The notes under the pieces: model-generated | What the model was told of the DNA's origin: nothing | The model's input: the letters and a program-made list of their open reading frames with translations, nothing else | Databases searched by the model: none | From: Takakia lepidozioides | Lineage: Eukaryota > Streptophyta > Takakiopsida > Takakiales > Takakiaceae | Reading direction: 5' to 3' | Assembly (NCBI GenBank): GCA_030704615.1 | Contig: CM060733.1 | Coordinates: 6,510,001-6,574,000 of the forward strand | Length of the DNA: 64,000 bases | Position numbers and translations under genes: made by a program | Shown: positions 40,891 through 56,943 of the stretch, piece by piece | Layout of the letters: each line of letters begins with the position of its first letter | How positions within the stretch are numbered: position 1 is the stretch's first letter

Positions 40891-42716
40891 TCATAGAGGG
40901 GGAGCTAACGACTGCAAAAGGTTGAAATACGCGTACTTTATGTCAAATTGCATGTCATACCCTGCAGACAATGCCAGCACCCCTGTTATTCATGGTGCAT
41001 CCAACTGGTCATTGGTAAAGGTTTTGAGACACACAAATAACTGACTAATATCCAAAACAATGTGGACTCACATATGAAATGCTGCACTGACTGTATGGGC
41101 ACACGGTATCAAACAAACAACAGAATATCCATACAGTGGGTAAGGTAGGTAGAATACAGTAGTTGAGAGCAATAGTACGGCCCTGCCAGTCAGGTGTTTG
41201 GCGCACATGATGAAACCACATGCTGGGCCTGTCCAACCACCAAACAACTCAGTCAATAGCTCAGTCAGTAGCAGCAGCCCTCAAGTCAACATCCTACAGA
41301 AAGAAGTTGGCAGCCAATTTCCGCCTTTGTAAAAAGCGGCACAGCACATTCAACAAGAACCTCTCTAACTCTCCTTATTTGCCAAACATCATACATACTT
41401 GCCATTGACTTCAGCTGGCAAATGAGAAAAGGGATTGCCTGGCTCTCTTGCACTTACACATCCCCCCCATGTATCCCTCCATTTTGGTGTGCAAGAAACG
41501 CTACCACATGGTCATGACTAAAATCAAGCTTAATTCCCCAGGGGACAATGCAGAAATGCTTCAGTTCAATCCTTTATCCCCCTTCGAAGAAGACATGGCA
41601 ATATAGCAATGGGACGATACAAAGAGATCCATCAACCTGGTCAGGGTAGTGCGACGTACAGGTAAAGTAACTCCCCTGCCCGCACTGTGCACTCAAAGGG
41701 CTTTGGCCCTCCGAAATAACGTGGGAACATTGCATGTGCTTCCTGTAAGTCCGAAGGCCCAGGAAATGGATCCACACTAACCCACGGCACCTTAGTAATT
41801 GGGATGTCTTGCTTCATCACCAGCTTACCACTGTCCTGCATGCACATTCAAGGTGGAAACTGCAACTCATACACTCCCTATAGCATGCGATGAGAGACAA
41901 GGAGACGAAGGGTCGTGTGACAGAGAGACTGACCACCCGGGCATAATGAGCAGCAGGGTAGCGGCGAATGTACATGCGATGCATGTCAGTCGGAGGTAAT
42001 AGAGTGAAATGCTTTTCCCCTGTTATCACTGCATACAAATTCTCGTAGTGATCTTTATGGAAAGATGTGACTGACTTTTCATTCCCAATCCACAGATTCA
42101 CCGCCTCTGGCATGCACCCCAGGGCCTCAGTCGCCCAGGCTATGTGCGCATCTGCATCGGCAGCAAGCAAGCCATATTCGGACGTGAAACACCCATTCTG
42201 CTGTTGCGCATAAGCCACTCCAGGTCTTCCACTGTTACCAACAATGTAGTCGAGCGCCCGTGGAAATGGCAACTCCTCCACATGCGCACTCACGAACACC
42301 TTTTCCGTCCCATGCTTGTCCCCCACACCCGTTGGAAAAGAGCACGAGCAACCAGGGGAAGAGAGCGAGTCAGACGGATTGACAAGAGCATCAGCCCGGC
42401 CATCAGGTGTGAAATGAAGGGATATACGTTGGTGCTTCAAGACTTTACACAGATACTCATTGGACCATCGGTGCAGGGCCGCCCAATGCTCTATGGCATC
42501 TGTGATGACACAGGGCCGCCCTGGCATCACAAACTCTCTCAAAAACTCGAGGGGCTGGAGAGGACCCTTTACTCTTTGCACCTCTCCCGAAGTACCCAAC
42601 GAAAGCTCTCGAACATCCTGTGACAACCCGTCCAGAATTGCCCATCTTCTCTGCTCCTCGAAGCTATCTGGTGCTTCAAGCCCATCGTCCTCCCCTACCA
42701 TATCCATCCACTGCAA
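40891..42716 (-). CDS. JMJD7: JmjC-domain 2-oxoglutarate oxygenase, JMJD7-like
   Basis: Four exons (42716-41937, 41835-41660, 41228-41158, 40961-40891) give 365 residues with consistent phases. Known family: Fe(II)/2-oxoglutarate-dependent oxygenases. Human JMJD7 hydroxylates lysine in DRG GTPases, and related plant JmjC-only proteins have been proposed as histone demethylases. Seen here: GRPCVITDAIEHW near the N-terminus, NLWIGNEKSVTSFHKDHYEN with the H-X-D iron ligands, a GEKHFTLLPPTD strand, then AGELLYLPSMWFHHV with the distal His, and a tail WYDMQFDIKYAYFNLL typical of the JMJD7 group. No targeting signal is apparent, so cytosolic or nuclear. It lies downstream of MDAR on the same strand, 904 bp away. 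Confidence 0.9.
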
Positions 42717-43620
42717 GACTTAACCCTGCCTAAGCATCCACAAGAGTCACACTGCAGAGTAGAAGTTGATCCGAGAGCTCACATTTCGTAACTCAACGGA
42801 CAGAGCAAATACCAGAACATTGTCAATGGCCTCAATCGGCCCTGACCTTTGTAAGCAACGCGACTAAACAAAGCTTTGTGGTCCGATTCCAACTGCTTTG
42901 AAGGCATCAATGTTTCTTTCAGACCTCCCTATATAGAGTTGCAAAAACAGGAAATGCTACTTCATATCAGACATGCACAATCGCTCATCGCTTGAGGCTT
43001 CGCTTGTGGACATACCGAATTGTATGTAGGTGAGATGGAAGAGAACGCTTGATGTAATGAATGCACGATGGTTACTTTTACCAGGTTGTTGGATGCACAG
43101 TCACAGGAACAGCCAATGTGAACCCAGTGTGTAGTTTGGAGATTCCTACATTAGAAAGCATGATCCCCAACTTCACTGAATAGTGGACTTTGCCCAGGAT
43201 GCTTGAAAATATGTTGAGCTGTATGAATACTGTGCAAATGCAGCTTTTGGACTGATTATTCAATGTTCTGTGGTGTACTTGAGTTTTACCAAAAACAATG
43301 CCGATCTACTTACTTCCATAACTTTTAAGAATCAACTTCAATAGAGCAGTTGTAACAAAGGCATGATAGCTGCCACACACGCACACTGGCTCTCAATACA
43401 GGGATGGAGCTAAGAGAAAATATAGCAATGCATGGAATGGAGATGAATGCACTCACAGCTGCTTCATAAGTGTGCCTGGCCCTCACTGTCCTACCAAAAC
43501 ATAACAATAATGTCGAACGCACTCACAGCTGCTATATAGCTGTGGTTGGATTACAATACTTGAATAAGTTGTTTTCAAACAGTATTCCCAACAACAGCGC
43601 CCAAGCCCAAGCACCACACC
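42717..43620. other. Intergenic region between MDAR and the JmjC gene
   Basis: This holds the MDAR 3' flank and the JmjC promoter. An 18-bp segment (CACTCACAGCTGCT and flanks) is duplicated at about 43450 and 43519. No gene is seen. Confidence 0.4.
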
Positions 43621-46874
<3,254 letters not shown>

Positions 46875-49800
46875 TCACAGTTCATCCTTGAATGTAACAT
46901 CGTCCTCAACTTGGGAACCCCCATCATTCTCTGTCACTTCCTCTGTCACTTCCTCTTCTGGTTTGGCATCTCCAACCTTGTTGTCGCCGTTGCTTTGCTG
47001 ATTACTCTCACTGTTGGGAGATCCTGCCTCACTGGGTTTCTCTACCTTGGGTTTGGGTTTGGGTATATGATCCAGCTTGGTAACCTGATCAGCCCGGGCC
47101 AAATATTAGATGCCATCCTACATGTTTGCCAATTCACAAGGCATGCATGAATCTGGCACAGAGAAAAAGAAAAAGGTGAGTCGCACCAACCATACCTGAT
47201 CCATCACTTTTGCAAGCTTTGAAAATACTTGTTCAGATGTAAAAACTGGATCCTCGTGGCCCACCACTCTGCACTCATGCCCACACCATGCCAGCACTCT
47301 GAGCATGCACGCAAGTGCATTGCAAATAATGTGAAAGAAGACCAAAGAGAGAAACATACTTCTGTTGCTGGGATTCCTTCTCATCCAACCATTGTTGTGC
47401 TATCTCCAGCTCTTTGCGCACCTGCACACATTTGGCCACCCCATTCATTCTTCTTTTGTTCCATGCACCAAAACTTCAATTGATTTCAACACCTCAACTG
47501 ATCCTATAGCCATACAATTTTACCAGTCCCTACATGCTCTAATGCACTTGATGGTGGAAAAAGTTCTTAAATGTCCGGTATCTGGTGCCTCTTACAAGCA
47601 AACATCCCCTAAGTTTTATTTTACGCACTTCGTCTCTGCTGTTCTCGCTGAGCCAAGGTTTGTTCACTTTCCATCCTTGCAGCACCTGCCACCGACAATT
47701 AGATATAAAAAGTGCTTCAAATATTTCACCTTCAAGGAATCCACACCATTCTAAGATTTCACTCAAAAGTTATCAAGACTTGACCTGAGACACACCTTGT
47801 TCATGCAGAAACAACAACTGTCTTGAATATGGAATGAAATTGGAAATATGGGACAAGCAAAACAAACATAGATTAGGCACCTGCTTCACATCCTCAAAGT
47901 AAGTGCGAGCATTTTGTACTGCTGCAGGTCGAGCCTTCAGCTCCTCCAATCTGCAGTTCTCCTAAACCAGTATTAGCCTGATACTCAACCATTTCGGAAC
48001 CCTAGCCACGCAAGCAGTTTCCTATTTTTAGGGCATTCTTAGAGCTGTTCTGCTTTGCCGCTTATTACTTTGCTGTGGGTTCAGACTGTAAAGAGAATAT
48101 ATAAGTCACCGATTTCAACTAACATGCCAGTCACCAGTAGAAACTAGCTCAAGCCTGTGTCTTTATTTCAACGAAGGTAATTGGTTGAGGGCCTTTAGTC
48201 TCCCTCCCTTGACTCACTTTCCAAATTGCTGAGAGAAGGCACCTACTGAATAAAGGGTACAGCACATTCCATATCTAGGGGCAGTGATCAGACTAAAACA
48301 TGCGAGTGGCTGGAAGTACCGAGATACACAACGGCAGTTTACAGGCTATGACCTCGGAGCTCAGGCACAAGTGTGTCTGTTACACACCTAAAGAATATAG
48401 ATTCTCCAGTTGACTTGAGAGCCGCAAGGCGATCTTTGAAATGTGCTGCTGTGGCATCTTCTCCATCAGTATACAGCCAATCTTCTGCCTGCCATACATG
48501 CATCATTGTGTCACGTTGCCTACTACTAAACACACCTGTCTTAGACAACACACCATGATCCACTACAGAATTCATCAAATAGGAGGCATATCCACCTGAG
48601 CTAATATATTGTCAATCATAAACTAGTGCTATCACCACCCATGAAGAACTCACCTCACCAAGCTCGACTCGAAATGCATCCCGCTGCTGCTCTGTTGACA
48701 CCTTATCCAGATTCTCCATGGACTCCAACTGCAAGACTCCATGAATTAATAGATTATGAAAAGCACACTGGAGCTTCTCTGACAGGAGGCATCCAAAGTG
48801 CCTGAGAATGACTGCCAAACTTCTAATACCAATATAAGCATGGCACCCCAATCGCCATTCTCTTACCTGAAGTTGAAAGACAAATCTTAGGGGCACGTTG
48901 GAGTTTTCATCCTCAAATGCTCATTACCTGATCCTTAGTAGCATAGATGTATGCTTCCAGGCTATTTTTCGCCTCAGCTGTCTGTTTCTTCTCTGCATCT
49001 TTCAGATTCAGCTTTCCCAAGCGATGAATGGCCTCTGCAATAGCTTTGTCTGATAGAGCCATTGCAGGCCCCTCTGTGACATCTTTAATCTGCACAAAGT
49101 CCCAAACACAACACTCTCAACCTTGTGACCCCCACCTCCACCTACAGCTAATTCATCAGGTGCAAGTGACCAGTATAACTCTGGCCACAGGTCAGCATGG
49201 TAAACACTGAACAAAACAACAATGCAGATGACATCACTAATCCTGAGAAGCCTGTCAACACTAAACTGGCAGAATTGAAAACTGTGCATCTACTTGCCTT
49301 GAGTGGAATCCGGATAGTCCTCTTTCTCAGCTTTTGCTTTACAGGAGGTTTCAGATCGGCCCCGCCTGCTGAGTCACTACCAGTGTCACTGGCCTGATTC
49401 CCAATGTCATTTGCTTCCGTCGTATCAGTACTATCGTTGGTGGACACACTGACAGGAACTGAGGTGATATTGCTGTCCACGACAGGCACATCTACCCACT
49501 CCGAAACTTCCACCACAGTCTCTGCTTTATCCAGATCTATTAACCCACTCCGGCTCAACGAGAAATGAAGGTTGCTTTTGACAGGAGCTGACAAGTTGTG
49601 ATTTGCATATCTGCTCCCACAGTACTCATGAGTCATGATCGGACTGAGGAAGGCAATTATTAGAAACAAACCTACAATAATGCCCCTGGAGGGGAACCAG
49701 ATACATGTAAGAAACGTCATCTGGAAGGTGATAATTCAAAAATTTACTGACCACCCCCAACTAAAGTATGCTCTTGGACTACAACATACTTGATTCTCCC

Positions 49801-52800
49801 TCACCACTGAAATATATGCATCTGTGAGGAGTATGAAGGGTGCCAATACAGAGGTGGAAAGCATGTCTATAAACATGTAGCCTGAGGAAGATTTACAAAG
49901 CGGCAGACAAAGCCATGAGAACGTACTTGGCAGCTGCCTCTGCGACACCAGAGATCTTGAAAGCCGCAATGAGCGAGGATGGAATACCAGGTGGCAATGA
50001 GTCTGCCTCATCATAGTGAAGAGTCACCGTGAAGTCCTGCTTTTGATTCTTCAGGGATCTGAAGAGCTGCACACAATTCCTACTCATTAGACAACAAGTC
50101 CCAGCAGTATTACCAAACATCAGGAGGATACTGCACAACACGTAATGACAACACCAGGGCAGAACCAGTCTTGTCTGCTGCAGCACAGTACATAGAACCA
50201 AACAAGAGTGAGTGGCTCACCTTACTGGGCAGTTTCTTCAAGCGAGGTACCAGCAACCGTTGATCCTCTGGATCCATGGTAGCTCCATCAAATTGAAGGA
50301 TTATGCCATACAGAGCGCCATCCAACATGCCTATCTTACGGTTAAGCTTGATCCCATCACTTAGGTTGGCAGCTTGCAGTGCTGCTCCCAGTGCAACAGC
50401 TTCATCTGCATCCAGATGCCTGGCGAGTGCCGCCTTCCCCACGTAGTCTGATAACACAGCCTACACCCTTACCCTGAAACCGTCAATATGTTCCTAGCTT
50501 GTCACTACACCAGCACAAAATCGGAAATGAAGATGTGAAGGAGCCCTAACAGTTCACAAGAGAGGTGGGCAGAGCATGTGTACTTAAAGCCAGAGGGCCC
50601 TTATGCTCAGTGCAAGCCCATCCTATTGTTGAGCTAAAGGTTTACAGTGTCCACAGTTAATATAACCCTTAATAGTCCTTCATACAACTTCCAGACACAG
50701 GAAAGCTGTCCTGTTAGACCTTAACTAAACAGGTTGTTGCCTCTTCGCAGCAAACAACCACAGGACAAGAGAGTTACAGAACCTGAAGCCTCGGCACACG
50801 GGTGGCACCGCCAATAAGCTCCATGGCATGCAACTGCGATGGCGTCAAGCCCGTGTCAGCCAGCACTTGCTGCAGTGGTGTCAGTGCATGCTGCCATATG
50901 TCGTTACACAACTCCTCAAACTTCTCCCTGCTGATGCTACTCCTGCAATTTCCATTCCATGTGATAGAAGACCCGGTCATGTCTAGCACAAGGCCCTCAT
51001 CAGTGCCTACCTGTGGCTATACATAGATTGGACATAATCGTCAGAGATCTACCACATAGTTGATGCTGCAGCACTATCACAAACAGTCACACCTTACGTC
51101 TATCTGGCCCTACCACAATATGCATAATGCGTTTACACACCTGAACATGACTGTTATATGTGCATGAATACCTAGACATGCAGCCTAATAAGACAAGTTG
51201 TGGAATTCAACCTGAAATCTCTGTCATCATGCAGGGCTTCCACTGACAATGGAGCTTCGGTGTTGGCACTGAGGATATGCTTAGTCCGCTTCACTTGCTT
51301 CTTGAGCTTGGCCATCGCCTTAGGGCAGGTGCGAACATCCACACCAGTCTGCTGTTTAAATTCATCTGCAAAGTGCTCCACCAGCCGTTTCTCCATACTC
51401 TGTCCCCCAAGGCTTGCATCCCATCGCACACCTTTCACCTGTGCCCCAATCAAGTCATACTCTTCATTCACCATATTTCCGTAGTCAGTTCATTTACCTG
51501 CGTACTTCGCACCATTGATGTAAGTCCAGCAGGCACTGCTCTCAGGCTGGCATGCCGTCCTATCAACTGGACGGAAATATTACTGGTCAACCTTCTTCAC
51601 AATCATGCTAACATGAGGAAAGAGAGTAATATTGCAGAAGACCTAAGCAGCATTGACTGACTGTGCCTCTTGATTCCGGCCAATTAGCTTTACTCCCTCA
51701 ATCTCTGATACCTTCAGACATTTGAAATATGGAATGGTTGCTCTGAGGGAATGTGCTAAGAATGTAGTCCTCAAACTATGACTCGTGATTGACAGACTGT
51801 GGACAAGTAAGTCACTCCATGACTGCCTTTCGACTAGAACCAATTGATTAACATAGTGACATGAATTACCCCACACAAATTCTTAAAGCACCACAGCCTG
51901 CTGCACTCTCTCTGGCTACTAGCTCTGGATCCAATGGGACAGTAGCACAACTCTCATTTGGAAATGACCATTGAATTGGCTCTCTGTCTCTCTTTCTTCC
52001 ACGCAGTCCCTCCTCGTCCTATTCATCCCCCAGGTCTGCTTATGATTGATTCCGCTGACCTGAAACTGCTGGTAGGTGACATTCTTGCCTCGGTCCTTTC
52101 CAGGATAGGCTGAGAAATGCACCATAGCAGCATACACACTATTGGCGCCCATGTCGTAGAAAACCACGTCCTTGGACTGATCAGAGAAATCCTTGTCAAC
52201 TCCATACTGCAAAGCTGCACCGGAGTGTTCGTTTATCAGCGACAACACAGTGAGGCCTGCAATTTGGGCAGCATCAAGCACGCCTTGACGCTCTGCCTGT
52301 CCGAAGTACGGGGGTACGCTGATTACTGCGTCCTTAACGACACCCTTGGTATGAGACTCTGCCAGATCGCGCGCATAGGTGAGCAGCATAGCCAGCAGCT
52401 CCTCGGTGCCATACACCTCCGACGCGTCATGTATCCGGATGCTGGCACGGCCGCGGTCATCTGCAACCACCTCATAAGGGAGGTACTGCGAGTCTAGAAG
52501 CCCCCGAACTGCTTCGATCGGTTTTCCTCCCATGTCCCGCACTTGTGCATACACCCTCTCAGGATACCTGGCTGAGATTCCAAGAGCTTCTTCTCCAAGG
52601 AGACGGTCGCCATTGGAAAATGCTACCAATGCTGGAGACTTCCTCTTTGACATTTCATTGATCGCGATCGAAATTGGGCTCTGCCCCGGCTTTAAGTTAA
52701 CGACTGCCACCTTCAACCATTCCGACCCTAGATCTACACTTAGCACTGCGGAGTGTGCGGGACATATGGAACACAGAATGACCAGAACTGCAGCAAGAAT

Positions 52801-52848
52801 TGCAAGCATTGGATTCTCTCTCTTTCTCCCCCATTGCAGGGCCTTCAT
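46875..52848 (-). CDS. HSP70-17: ER-resident Hsp70/Hsp110-like chaperone (HYOU1/HSP70-17)
   Basis: Fourteen exons: 52848-52060, 51438-51212, 50942-50783, 50460-50221, 50066-49927, 49610-49298, 49089-48928, 48728-48654, 48488-48388, 47950-47881, 47685-47629, 47421-47360, 47268-47196, 47084-46875. They give 892 residues with every phase consistent. Known role: luminal ER chaperone and nucleotide-exchange factor for BiP. Seen: a hydrophobic signal (MLAILAAVLVILCSICPAHS), phosphate loop VLSVDLGSEWLKVAVV, second phosphate motif VVFYDMGANSVYAAMV, ELIGGATRVPRLQ, a substrate-domain strand NLSAPVKSNLHFSLSRSG, an acidic Thr/Ser-rich loop, a helical tail (SLEAYIYATKDQ, AEDWLYTDGEDATA) and the retention signal KDEL. 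Intron 6 is GC-AG. It shares a 736-bp divergent promoter region with CCME. Confidence 0.96.
49090..49297 (-). other. GC-AG intron in HYOU1/HSP70-17
   Basis: The donor reads AAG/GCAAGTAG, the classic strong consensus for rare GC introns, and the acceptor is TGTGCAG. Only this join preserves phase and the conserved IRIPLK-to-IKDVTEGP alignment. Confidence 0.75.
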
Positions 52849-53584
52849 TTTGTTGCCTCAAATGCTAAGCAACAAATGCATACACTCCCCAGCAGAAAAG
52901 ACAAACCCAGTCAAATTCACTCAGAACCTCAAGACGCGAGGAAGACGATCGATGAAAAGATACAAAAACCCACAATCACGAACACAGAGACAGGCCCCAG
53001 AACCTCAAAGGTGCCAGAAAGTGAAAGCAAAATGGAAATCCAGGGCCTCCTGTGGCATCTAGGACCTAGAACATTAACATCTATGGGATTCTTTGCTTTC
53101 ACAGCATTAGAAGCTCACGTAAGAAGCTATATGCAACTCCACCCATACAAGAACATTGAAATGTCGGCCACTGTGGCATATGAATGGAATCGAATCACTG
53201 TAAACAGTGCCGCCAACGAAACATTCGATGTCATTGCCGTCCTCTGATTGGTCAGGCAAGCTCCTGGACATTACTCATTGGCTGATCGACCTCTGAATTG
53301 AATCATAGTTGCGTCTTGGAAGACGTGTCCCAGAAATGCACAACAAGGCAACCACCTAGTAGCCTAATTCCACGCAATCCAGACGAATTGCAAGTTCGTC
53401 GTGAATCTCAACGGAACCCAATGAGCATTGGAAGGAGGGGGGGAAGATGGGCGGAAGCAGGTCGTGTCTTACTGCTGACAAATCACGAAGCCCTAGCGAC
53501 TGAGCCCTAAAAGAGCTTCGTCCCCAATTGACTCCTAAGTTACTGCAATCACAAGCTGGGTCGAGGGCGAGGGCATGGTGTGCC
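52849..53584. promoter_or_regulatory. Divergent promoter region between HSP70-17 and CCME
   Basis: The two start codons face away across 736 bp. Short frames here lack conserved motifs. CCAATCAGAGGA and ATTGGTCAGG (CCAAT-box-like, both orientations) occur at about 53245-53260, and GGCTGATC-type bases near 53280. Confidence 0.5.
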
Positions 53585-55871
53585 ATGGCATCCTGGGCGG
53601 CTCGGGCATTGCGCAAGAGATTATCCTCAAGCTCTCTCGACTATTTTGTGCATAGAAATCCGGCTCCTCTGGGTCAGGTGTGTAGATTTTATAGTGGCGC
53701 TCCCTACGCAATGACATGGCACATGAACGTAGCACGGAGTCGATGGCGACCGTTTGTGGGAACATCCAGTGTACAGCATGTTTTTCCTTCAATTGTGAGG
53801 TGCCTCTCCCTTACCTCTCTTCCATTTTCGACTATGTCTGCAGAGTCCTCTCTTCTCAGATGAACCTTTCGGAAGCGGGAAGAATCCATGCTAGTCGTTC
53901 TGTCTAAATTTCTCCTCTTTGTCTTCGTCTTGTCGACTTGTCTACAGATCGAAGTTGAAGTGATGAAGGAAAGTAGGGTATTCTTGAGTTCTACCGAGCC
54001 CCAGATTGGCGATGCTTCTCTTGGCATTTCGTTGTGTATGTCCATCCACACATGTTTCATGTGGCGGGAGTCGTTCTAATTGAGCCTTTGGCTTGTGTTT
54101 TGTTTTTATGCAGTGGGGTTGAACTAGGAAGAGGATATGCTACAAATTCTAGAAAGGTCAACATAGGGGACAGGGCAAGACAGTTGCAAGCCCGGCGCTT
54201 GTGGACTCTCGCATTGGGTGGCTCACTGGTGGCTGGCTTCGTAATTGTGGTTCTGAACACCTTCCAGGAGAATCTCATGTTTTACGTCACACCCTCACAG
54301 GTCTGTTGACAGGAAGATTGAGATCAGATACTGTAGAATGTGGCTCTTCAAGAAGAGTATCATGAAGGTTACTTGTCTCCCTCTGACTGTGCAGGTCATG
54401 GAGAAATTCTTTGCTGATCCATCTAAGAACAAGTTTAGGCTCGGAGGTTTGGTTCTTGAAGGCAGGTTAGTCCCTCTTCCCTCCCTTGGTCAATCAATGC
54501 CTCACAATCTTTGGTATGGTGTGATTTTAATCCCTTTGGTGGATGCTGGAGATATTGTCGGTAGAGATTGTGATAGGAACTTGTTTGTTACCAGCTTGTT
54601 GCCAAGGAGGATAAATCAGGAGTGTTGGTGGGCAGTGTGCAGCATTTCAAGAATTCTGCTGAAATGGAGTTTGTGGTTACAGATCTTGTCAATGAGGTAT
54701 GGTTTACATTGCTTGCCTGAGGGTCACTTTTGTATGCGTTCAGATAATGATAGGAAGATCTGTGGTCATCTCTATGAGCAATGAAGAATTAGGGAAGTGC
54801 TTCTCTATGGTAGTCTTTGGTACATGTCTAGTTGTTTACTTTGTCTGGAAACCTTTGAGAGCATTACTGAATAGGACACTGGCACTTGTGGTGTGATGTG
54901 GAGGTGCAACTAGTGAATAACAGTCTGTGAATAATCTCCACCTATCATCCAATTGACGAGCATTGATGACATTTTAGAAGATCAACTTGCCGAAGTCAAG
55001 AGGCATCAATGGGGTTTTGTTTTTCTGTTAGGAAAGTGCTAGCCTTCTTTACTCACATGTAAGTCTCTTCCCTTCGAGACCTATGAAGATCATGAAGTCA
55101 ATTTTCAAACATCTCGGGTATTCTAAAACAGATGTCAATTCCCACAGCAGTCAGAGTGTATGTATTACTTTTTAGTGAATGAGCAAAGCCTCTGCCTTTT
55201 GATTGCAAACTTATGTGCTGTGGATGAAGACCGCAATTTATCAGTAGGTATAGTTAAAAGGCTGAGAGTGTACAATGGCAGATTCTTGTGAGGTATCGAG
55301 GAGCACTGCCAGACTTGTTTCGGGAAGGGCATTCGGTAGTTGCCGAAGGCTTCATACGACCCATGTCGGCCTATCCAAACAATCCAGCCTCAAGTCCCGA
55401 CTTCCGTTCAACCATCACTGAGAAAGCAATGCAGTCTGGTTGCTATTTTATAGCCACTGAAGTTCTCGCTAAGCATGACGAGGTAAGCTATATGAAGAAC
55501 ATGTTAACTCTTTCATGGGATGATAAGAGCTGTGACTCACCTGCAATTGTCTTAGTATTGTCGATGAGCAGTTGAAAGAGAATGCTCCCCATCGTCAGGG
55601 TTTCAGGGAAGGCTTGTGAGGGTGCAATTTATCAGTTTTGAAACATGGATGTCTGGTGCAGAAGTATATGCCAAAGGAGGTGGCAGCAGCAGTTGAGAAG
55701 AACAGAGCCATGTTGGAGGGACAGGCTGCAGTTGCCACCATGGAGGAGGCACCTGCTGCAGTTTCCGCTGTGAAGGAGGTGCCCCCATCATATGCTCCAC
55801 CTCCAGCAGGAACGAAAAAGAAAGGCGTTGCACAAGCACCAGCTGTTGCCCAGACGTACGAGATTAAGTGA
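53585..55871 (+). CDS. CCME: Mitochondrial cytochrome c maturation haem chaperone CcmE
   Basis: Known role: System I cytochrome c maturation. CcmE binds haem covalently at the inner-membrane face and hands it to apocytochrome c. Exons seen: a start exon from 53585 ([18 protein letters not shown], a mitochondrial-type basic leader), then 54114-54300, 54395-54465, 54636-54696, 55282-55482, 55662-55871. Exon 2 has the membrane anchor [20 protein letters not shown] and FYVTPSQ. Next come [40 protein letters not shown], then EVLAKHDE joined to KYMP, the haem-binding His and Tyr (H-X3-Y). The C-terminus is Ala/Pro/Lys-rich. The join between the start exon (which may end at 53677 or near 53811) and 54114 is uncertain, because phases fit only the longer version. 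Confidence 0.93.
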
Positions 55872-56943
55872 TATTGTTCGGTTTCCTTAGAACCCATTTT
55901 GGTGAGGATGCACATGCTAGATAGACTGATGGGCGCCAACACCTGCCATTTATATCCAATAATATGCTCCCCTGCACACTCTTATTCGTTTTGAACAGGT
56001 GGATAGGAAGGAGGAACAAGCAAAGCTTATACTAGCGAAGATTTTTGTTAATCCAGGGTGTGCCCAACATCTGACACCATTGCTTTAAAGGTGAATCCTG
56101 CAGCATTGTGTCCTGGAAACAATCCATCTTGCAAAGATGGCTTTAACTGCAATCATGTTGATAGGTGATCTGATGTGAACATTTCCCACAATTACTGCAG
56201 ATGTGGCTTGGTTATTTTACTCTGGAAGCAGTCTCTATTCAGACAGTCCTTGCTGTACATTTACAATCTTTGACTCATAAACACGTCTACTTAACTGCAC
56301 TCCAGAAATTGAGGTGAAACCTTTGCTTGTAAGGCCAGTGGGAAGGTAACTTGCACCCAGTCACCTCCATCCTCTATTTCTCACCCGCTCAGCTCTTTCC
56401 AGGAGAAGATCGCCCTGTTTGTACTTAGACTGCGAAGTCAGCTCAAAATGTGACCACGACTGATGAAAATGTCAATCGGTAACCAGAAATAAGATTAGTT
56501 GACCCTCGGAGGCTGGATCTGGAGGAGGCCTCAGTTCGACCAGGAGTGCATGTGATGCATATTAATATGGGGCAAGCCTAATGAAGGAATCTCCAGAAGC
56601 TAAGCAGTACATGGGCATAGATACTTCAGCGCCCAAGCTGGTGGCCTTAATTTTCTTATGCTACATGTCCTGAGGTTCAGACTTCAGACTGCAGACCATC
56701 GGTGGAGACACTTTAAGCAAACACTATCATAGGCTGCAATGATCATCAATGGAACAAAGCTGGGGTATCCATCATTGTAAGCAATTCAAGCCAACACTAC
56801 ATCATCAATGGTACAGAGAATGAACGATGGTATCAATTGTCAAATAACCAGATCCATTGGCAGACAAAACATAAGATCCTCCCAAGCTTCAAGTTTTATT
56901 GCTGTTCAGACACTGAAGAGAATTCAATGTAAACAGACACTAC
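55872..56943. other. Convergent intergenic region between CCME and KIN10A
   Basis: This is the 3' flanks of both genes. I find no conserved frame, repeat or RNA gene in it. Confidence 0.5.
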
